Positions 7,334 through 11,296 of a stretch of 11,296 nucleotides of DNA are shown piece by piece. The position numbers and the translations under genes are program-made. The DNA is from Candidatus Atribacteria bacterium 1244-E10-H5-B2. GTDB lineage: Bacteria > Atribacterota > JS1 > SB-45 > 34-128. The first letter of the stretch is position 1. Every line of letters begins with the position of its first letter. Location: assembly GCA_003575245.1 (NCBI GenBank), contig NMQN01000790.1, positions 1 to 11,296 on the forward strand, read 5' to 3'. Below the pieces are notes generated by a model. It was not told where the DNA came from. It saw only the letters and a program-made list of their open reading frames with translations, and did not search any database.

Positions 7334-7532
7334 ACTTTTTCGGGGCAGGGTGAGGTTAAACTAAAAGATAACCAATTCCCGACCGGTGGTAAATTCTTTC
7401 TGTTGTTTTATATCAATGATTGAATAAGCCCACAAGCTTAGCACTAACATATATTGATAATAATTTATTGGGTGCTTGGCAGATCTGGTGAAAAACCAGA
7501 GCCGACAGTAAAGTCTGGAAGGGAGAAGAAGT
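7334..7532 (+). ncRNA. FMN riboswitch (RFN element)
   Basis: The conserved blocks of the RFN aptamer appear in order: CGGGGCAGGGTGA (7341-7353), TTCCCGACCGGTGGTAAA (7376-7393), AAGCCCACAAGC (7426-7437), the P5 hairpin TCTGGT/ACCAGA (7484-7489 with 7495-7500), and GCCGACAGTAAAGTCTGG (7501-7518). P1 pairs 7334-7341 with 7525-7532 (eight pairs, one G-U). It is longer than minimal RFN elements. P2 carries an extra GGTTA/TAACC stem (7354-7358 with 7369-7373), the P3 region has about 32 added AT-rich bases, and P4 has a long AT-rich extension closed by GCAC/GTGC (7441-7444 with 7472-7475). FMN binding should stabilise P1 and turn off the downstream gene, which encodes a riboflavin transporter; that direction of control is inferred from family behaviour. 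Confidence 0.95.
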
Positions 7533-7547
7533 GAATTGTATTGAATA

Positions 7548-7589
7548 AAAAATATCCCCGAAGAACAAAATGTCTTCGGGGATATTTTT
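7548..7589 (+). terminator. Intrinsic terminator of the FMN riboswitch
   Basis: A perfect 17-bp stem (7548-7564 with 7573-7589) encloses an 8-nt loop and ends in a five-base T-run. The G+C core is CCCCGAAGA/TCTTCGGGG. The 5' arm (7556-7565) can instead pair with 7336-7345, the 5' strand of P1 plus the conserved CGGGG, over 10 pairs with one G-U wobble. When FMN locks that strand into the aptamer the terminator is free to form; without FMN the alternative helix acts as antiterminator. Confidence 0.93.
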
Positions 7590-7643
7590 ATTGATAGAAA
7601 ATATTTTTAAATTTAAATTAATCGTATAGGAATTTAATTTTTC

Positions 7644-7713
7644 CGTAGGGGTTCGATTTATCAAACCCGAAGGTAATTTCCAATTCACGGGTCGGATGAA
7701 TCCGACCCCTACG
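7644..7713. repeat. Palindromic intergenic element with CGTAGGGGT/ACCCCTACG ends
   Basis: This 70-bp unit is bounded by 9-bp inverted ends (7644-7652 and 7705-7713) and contains two sub-hairpins. The left stem is 7649-7656 with 7661-7668 (one mismatch) and the right stem is 7689-7696 with 7701-7708 (perfect). The layout resembles small non-autonomous palindromic repeats with GTAGGGG ends seen in many genomes. It has no coding capacity. It lies between the riboswitch terminator and ribU, so it would be present in the ribU leader RNA. A partial copy is visible at about 388-410. Confidence 0.7.
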
Positions 7714-7739
7714 TTACAAGCGATACTTAATACGAAAAA

Positions 7740-7781
7740 AGTTTTGAGTTTTGAGCTAATGACTATTCAATATTGACTAAT
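7740..7781. repeat. Short heptad array upstream of ribU
   Basis: Six 7-bp units in phase: AGTTTTG at 7740 and 7747, then AGCTAAT, GACTATT, CAATATT and GACTAAT. The AGTTTTG words are the inverted form of TCAAAAC at 2438. The array ends about 20 bp before the ribU ribosome site. Nothing else is recognised in 7714-7800. Confidence 0.65.
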
Positions 7782-7814
7782 TTATAAATAAAATTAAATA
7801 GAAGGAGAATTTGT

Positions 7815-8345
7815 ATGAAAAGTATAAAAATTACCAGTATTTCTATATTAGTAGCCTTGTCCATAGTAGCAGGGTATTTTATTCATTTTCCCATTTTACC
7901 CCAAGCACCATTTTTATTATATGATCCGGGGAGTGTATTTCTCCTGATTGGATCTTTTAAATTAGGTCCGAAAATTGGCGTTCTAATGACTTTAATTACA
8001 GCAGTACTTTTTGCGCTTATTACCGGACAGGGCGGTCCCTATGGCGCTTTGATGAATTTTTTAGCAACGGGAACTTTCGTATTTGTATCATCCCAAATCT
8101 ATTTCTTACATCATGACAAGAAGGGAGCAATTATAGGATTAATCTTGGGGACATTATCAATGACCTTAATAATGGTTCCAGCTAACTTAATAATCACTCC
8201 CCTCTACTTAGGGGTTGAAAGGGAAATCGTAGTTAAAATGCTAATTCCAGCTATTATTCCCTTTAATCTTTTAAAAGGGATTATTAGTGGTGTCTTAACT
8301 TTCATTTTATATAAAAGGCTGTACCCTTTAATAATTAGCAAATAA
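7815..8345 (+). CDS. ribU: ECF transporter S component, probable riboflavin transporter RibU
   Basis: The product is a very hydrophobic 176-residue protein with about six membrane segments (approximately 6-24, 37-51, 53-71, 76-98, 104-128 and 144-168). This is the normal size and topology of the substrate-binding S subunit of energy-coupling-factor transporters. LLYDPGSVFLL near 34-44 and PFNLLKG at 149-155 recall RibU proteins, where a hydrophobic-YDP segment follows helix 1. The upstream FMN riboswitch makes riboflavin the most likely substrate. RibU needs a shared EcfT membrane partner and EcfA ATPases to work; none is encoded here. AGGAG (7803-7807) lies 7 nt before ATG 7815. The gene is monocistronic as far as can be seen, with repeats following its stop and no terminator identified. 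Confidence 0.9.
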   Translation: MKSIKITSISILVALSIVAGYFIHFPILPQAPFLLYDPGSVFLLIGSFKLGPKIGVLMTLITAVLFALITGQGGPYGALMNFLATGTFVFVSSQIYFLHHDKKGAIIGLILGTLSMTLIMVPANLIITPLYLGVEREIVVKMLIPAIIPFNLLKGIISGVLTFILYKRLYPLIISK

Positions 8346-8741
8346 ACCTAAATTAATTATTTTTGATAAATTGTAGAAATGAATATATAATAAGTTAAAT
8401 CAAAAACTTAAAGCGAAAAGCGCAAAACCATATTGGTTAGTTAGTTACTTAGTTACTTGGTTAGCTGGTTTAATACTAATTCATTTATTGACTAACTAAT
8501 TTTATATGATGTATGCTATTTAAAATTCTTGCTCCTGGTTTCCTTCTTATATTTTCTTAACTATCTAACCGGGTAACTAGCTAACCAACTAACTAAATAT
8601 ACGAGATACAATTCACGAGATACGAGATACGGTTTCATTCTGACTTATAGATCTGGCTTCTTTTCTTAACGTAATACGATTTTGTTCTGGTTTCGGTATT
8701 TTCTTTACTTTACTATATACTAAATACTATATACTGTTTAA
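8346..8741. repeat. Spacer ribU-manC: heptad words plus TTAG-tetrad inverted repeat
   Basis: No gene is seen. After about 50 ordinary AT-rich bases, a heptad block at 8400-8434 repeats the word order found at 2410-2437 (CGAAAAG, CGCAAAA, CCATA). Then 8433-8472 is built from TTAG/TTAC/TTGG tetranucleotides, and 8558-8599 is its approximate reverse complement. Inverted AGGAGCC-type words lie between the two arms (about 8528-8547). ACGAGAT heptads follow at 8601-8631 and TACTATA/TACTAAA heptads at 8711-8738, the latter inverted relative to TAGTATA at 2466 and 11065. The manC promoter must lie here, perhaps within the TACTATA units, but no box pair is convincing. Confidence 0.78.
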
Positions 8742-8759
8742 ATGGGAAGGATAGTTTAT

Positions 8760-9845
8760 ATGAAAAATGTTGCAGTACTGATGGCTGGTGGCCGGGGGCA
8801 AAGATTCTGGCCACATAGTCGATTTGATACACCTAAACAATTGTTATCTATTACTGGTGGAAATAGCATGATTAGAGAGACCGTTAATCGTGTGTCTCCG
8901 CTAATTGATTTATCAGATGTGTTTATTTCTACAACGGAAGATCTCTTTGATAGCATAAAAGATGCTCTTCCTGAAATAGATTATCTAAATTATATACTCG
9001 AACCAGTTGGTAGAGATACTGCTGCCTGCATCGGTTTAGCTGCAGTAGTTATTGAACAAAGATATAAAGATCCTGACACCACTATGATTACACTTCCCAT
9101 AGATCATATAATAAAAGATAGCGAAAAATTTTTAGGAGCAATTAAAGAAGCTTGTGTCCTTGCTCGCGAAACGGGTAATTTAATTACAATAGGTATTAAA
9201 CCATCGCGGCCAGAAACAGGATATGGTTATATTTGTGTAGGTGAAGAAGTAGAAAAGACCGATAACATTACCGCTTGTGTAGTGAAAAATTTTACAGAAA
9301 AACCAGATTTAGAAACTGCAAGAAAATTTATAGGTGAGGAAAACTATCTTTGGAATAGTGGTATATTTGTTTGGACTTGCAGAGATATTTTAAAAGCTAT
9401 AAAAAAAGAAGCCCCAAAACTTTACAATGGATTAATGAGAATTAAAGATAGTTTAGGGACGTTGCACAAAAAAGAAGTTGTGAAAGAAGTATTTTATGGA
9501 TTGGATAAAATATCTATAGATTATGCAATTATGGAAAAAGTTACTAATAGATTGGTGGTAAAAGGTGGTTTTAGCTGGGATGATATTGGTTCATGGACTT
9601 CGATGGAGAGAATTTTTACTCAAGATAAAGATGGAAATGTAATTCAAGGTGGATATGAGGGAGTAGATACCAGGAGGTGTGTTATTATAAACGATGAAGG
9701 TTTAATAGTTACTATTGGCCTATCTGATTTAGTTGTAATATCAAGTGGAGATATAAAATTAATTTACCCCAAAAAACGAGAAGGTGATTTGAAAAAGATT
9801 ATTAAAAGAATGGCTAACAACGAAAAATATAAAAAATATTTATAG
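8760..9845 (+). CDS. manC: Mannose-1-phosphate guanylyltransferase
   Basis: This enzyme joins mannose-1-phosphate and GTP to give GDP-mannose, the precursor of mannose- and fucose-type sugars in capsule, lipopolysaccharide or glycans. Motifs in this 361-residue form are GGRGQRFWP (10-18), PKQLL (25-29), EPVGRDTAA (81-89), PIDH (113-116, usually PADH), RPETGYGYI (150-158), EKPD (180-183), WNSGIFVW (198-205), SIDYAIMEK (252-260) and DIGSW (275-279). It is the single-domain type without a fused mannose-6-phosphate isomerase. I start it at ATG 8760, not the in-frame ATG 8742: GGGAAGGA (8744-8751) is 8 nt before 8760, while 8742 has no ribosome site and lies against the repeat array. It is 25 nt upstream of the likely metK start and probably co-transcribed with it. 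Confidence 0.93.
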   Translation: MKNVAVLMAGGRGQRFWPHSRFDTPKQLLSITGGNSMIRETVNRVSPLIDLSDVFISTTEDLFDSIKDALPEIDYLNYILEPVGRDTAACIGLAAVVIEQRYKDPDTTMITLPIDHIIKDSEKFLGAIKEACVLARETGNLITIGIKPSRPETGYGYICVGEEVEKTDNITACVVKNFTEKPDLETARKFIGEENYLWNSGIFVWTCRDILKAIKKEAPKLYNGLMRIKDSLGTLHKKEVVKEVFYGLDKISIDYAIMEKVTNRLVVKGGFSWDDIGSWTSMERIFTQDKDGNVIQGGYEGVDTRRCVIINDEGLIVTIGLSDLVVISSGDIKLIYPKKREGDLKKIIKRMANNEKYKKYL

Positions 9846-9870
9846 TTAAAAAACAAAGGAGATGTTAGAT

Positions 9871-11067
9871 TTGAAGAACAAATATTTATTTACTTCCGAA
9901 TCAGTTACTGAGGGACATCCGGATAAGATTGCTGATCAAATATCTGATGCTATTTTGGATGCCATCTATAAAGAAGATCCCTACGGAAGAGTAGCAGTAG
10001 AAACTTTAGTAGCTACCGGATTAGTTATGGTAGCCGGGCAGATTACTACTTCTTGCTATGTTGATATTCCTAAAATAGTACGTCAAACCATTCGAGATAT
10101 AGGTTACACCAGGGCTAAATATGGATTTGATGGTGATACTTGTGCGGTATTAACCTCTATTGATGAACAATCCAAGGATATAGATCGGGGGGTGAGTAAA
10201 TCTTGGGAAGTAAAAGAAGCAGAAAAAGAAAAAAATGACATAGAAACTACCGGGGCAGGTGATCAAGGAATGATGTTCGGATATGCTTGCAGAGAAACTC
10301 CCGAACTGATGCCCCTTCCTATAATATTGGCTCATAAATTAACTTATCGCCTGGCAGAAGCAAGAAAAAAGAAGATAATTCCTTATCTCAGACCTGATGG
10401 GAAATCTCAGGTTACAGTTGAATATGAGAATGGGGACCCAAAAAGAGTAGAGGCGGTAGTAATTGCTGCTCAACATCATCCCGATATTCTTTATGAAATT
10501 ATTCAAAAAGATATCAAAGAAAAAGTTATTAATCATGTTATACCCCAAAAATATCTTGATGAAAATACTAAATATTTTATTAATGCTACCGGAAGATTTG
10601 CCATTGGCGGCCCCCAAGCAGATACCGGGGTTACCGGTAGAAAAATAATTGTTGATGCCTATGGAGGAGTAGGAAGTCATGGAGGTGGATGTTTCTCCGG
10701 GAAAGACCCCACTAAAGTGGACAGGTCAGGTAGTTATATGGCAAGGTATATAGCTAAAAACATTGTAGCTGCCGGATTGGCTGACAAATGTGAGATACAA
10801 ATTGCCTATGCAATTGGGGTAGCTCATCCCATATCTATTATGTTAGATTTTTTTGGAACAGAAAAAATTCCTCAACCGAAAATATTGGAATTAATTAAAA
10901 AGAATTTTGATTTACGTCCGGAAGCAATAATAAGACACTTGAAGCTTAGAAGACCAATATATAAGAAGACTGCTTCCTACGGTCATTTTGGAAGGGAAGA
11001 TGAAGATTTTACCTGGGAAAAGACTGATAAAGCGGAGATACTAAAAGAACAAGCAGGACTAAAATAG
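9871..11067 (+). CDS. metK: S-adenosylmethionine synthetase
   Basis: MetK makes SAM from methionine and ATP in the cytoplasm. The 398-residue form has family length and strong signatures: [13 protein letters not shown] (7-19), [12 protein letters not shown] (128-139), [16 protein letters not shown] (271-286; Cys where Ala is more usual) and the C-terminal YGHFGRED. I choose TTG 9871 as the start because AAGGAG (9856-9861) lies 9 nt before it. The in-frame ATG 9862 directly abuts that site with no spacing and would add only three residues. No SAM riboswitch or other leader precedes it, since the gap from manC is 25 nt, so it depends on upstream transcription. Its TAG stop (11065-11067) is also the first three bases of a heptad repeat array. 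Confidence 0.97.
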   Translation: MKNKYLFTSESVTEGHPDKIADQISDAILDAIYKEDPYGRVAVETLVATGLVMVAGQITTSCYVDIPKIVRQTIRDIGYTRAKYGFDGDTCAVLTSIDEQSKDIDRGVSKSWEVKEAEKEKNDIETTGAGDQGMMFGYACRETPELMPLPIILAHKLTYRLAEARKKKIIPYLRPDGKSQVTVEYENGDPKRVEAVVIAAQHHPDILYEIIQKDIKEKVINHVIPQKYLDENTKYFINATGRFAIGGPQADTGVTGRKIIVDAYGGVGSHGGGCFSGKDPTKVDRSGSYMARYIAKNIVAAGLADKCEIQIAYAIGVAHPISIMLDFFGTEKIPQPKILELIKKNFDLRPEAIIRHLKLRRPIYKKTASYGHFGREDEDFTWEKTDKAEILKEQAGLK

Positions 11068-11296
11068 TATATAGTATATCGTATGTCGTATATCGTGAAG
11101 AAAGAAAGAGCCAGGAGCCTAATTCGTATCTCGTATAAAATACAGTAACAAGTAATATGTAATGAGTAATAAGATTAAATTTCCCAAATTATAAAAACAA
11201 GCACTTATTACAATTTACAGATTACATCGCTTATTGGTTAGTTAGTTTCCTGGTTAGCTGGTTAAGAAAATTGAGAAGATAGATGCCAGGAGCCAG
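11065..11296. repeat. Downstream spacer: heptad array, inverted heptad arm and TTAG repeat
   Basis: Starting at the metK stop codon, 7-bp phase holds without slippage to 11176, sixteen units. TAGTATA occurs at 11065 and 11072, TCGTATG and TCGTATA at 11079-11092, AGAGCCA and GGAGCCT at 11107-11120, ATCTCGT at 11128, and AGTAA-type units at 11142-11176. ATTAC-type heptads (ACAATTT, ACAGATT) at 11203-11230 are the inverted counterpart of the last group, and 11207-11209 continues them. Bases 11233-11264 repeat the TTAG tetrad element of 8432-8470 with a short internal deletion. The window ends in another AGGAGCCAG word. No gene, terminator or promoter is identified. Confidence 0.8.

Noticed and set aside
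7334..7532. Cobalamin riboswitch as first impression from the long AT-rich leader
   Set aside because: The GGGGCAGGGTGA, CCCGACCGGTGGTA and GCCGACAG blocks in order identify the FMN element, and the gene downstream is RibU-like.
7413..7688. Minus-strand open frame of 91 codons over the riboswitch region
   Set aside because: It covers the FMN aptamer, terminator and palindromic element, whose RNA features explain the sequence; no ribosome site or protein similarity is evident.
8433..8738. CRISPR-like array
   Set aside because: Units are 4 or 7 bp and degenerate; there are no repeats of 24-40 bp with unique spacers and no cas genes nearby.
9846..9870. SAM riboswitch or other leader before metK
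   Set aside because: The gap after manC is only 25 nt and contains just the ribosome site.
10339..10680. Minus-strand and alternate-frame open frames inside metK
   Set aside because: They overlap the highly conserved metK coding frame and have no recognisable motif or start signal.

Overview
The window is AT-rich bacterial chromosome. Nine complete protein genes and the tail of a tenth all lie on the + strand. The order tmk tail, holB, ricT-like PSP1 gene, yabB/trmN-like methyltransferase, rsmI, metG is a housekeeping cluster best known from Firmicutes and kept in part in several deep-branching lineages. The very low G+C, frequent TTG starts and long repeat-filled spacers suggest an uncultured lineage, possibly Atribacterota/JS1-like or a relative. 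That placement is a guess; the sequence does not prove it.

Layout. Positions 3-122 hold the thymidylate kinase C-terminus. A repeat-filled spacer (123-455) leads to holB and an overlapping ricT-like gene (456-2302). A second repeat spacer (2303-2667) precedes a tight run of trmN-like MTase, rsmI and metG (2668-6176), closely followed by a membrane-anchored lytic transglycosylase (6227-7093). A 720-bp spacer then holds more repeats, a strong promoter (7278-7306), an FMN riboswitch (7334-7532) with its intrinsic terminator (7548-7589), and a small palindromic element (7644-7713). It leads to a RibU-type riboflavin transporter (7815-8345). Another repeat spacer (8346-8759) precedes mannose-1-phosphate guanylyltransferase and metK (8760-11067), and a last repeat spacer runs to the end.

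Function. The first block covers DNA replication (Tmk makes dTDP, HolB is clamp loader delta'), RNA and ribosome modification (trmN-like, RsmI) and translation (MetG), with RicT as a probable RNA-decay or iron-sulfur regulator. The riboflavin uptake gene is a self-contained FMN-controlled unit. The leader shows a credible switch: the 5' strand of P1 plus the conserved GGGG can pair with the 5' arm of the terminator. ManC would make GDP-mannose for glycans and MetK would make SAM, the methyl donor of the two methyltransferases here.

The most unusual feature is non-coding. Nearly every spacer outside the riboswitch and the tight gene junctions is tiled by degenerate 7-bp units that keep the same phase for up to about 150-177 bp while the consensus word changes. 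The same words recur in different spacers, usually in forward orientation after an upstream gene and inverted before the downstream gene, so each spacer is a large imperfect inverted repeat. The arrays start inside the tmk reading frame at one site and at the metK stop codon at another.
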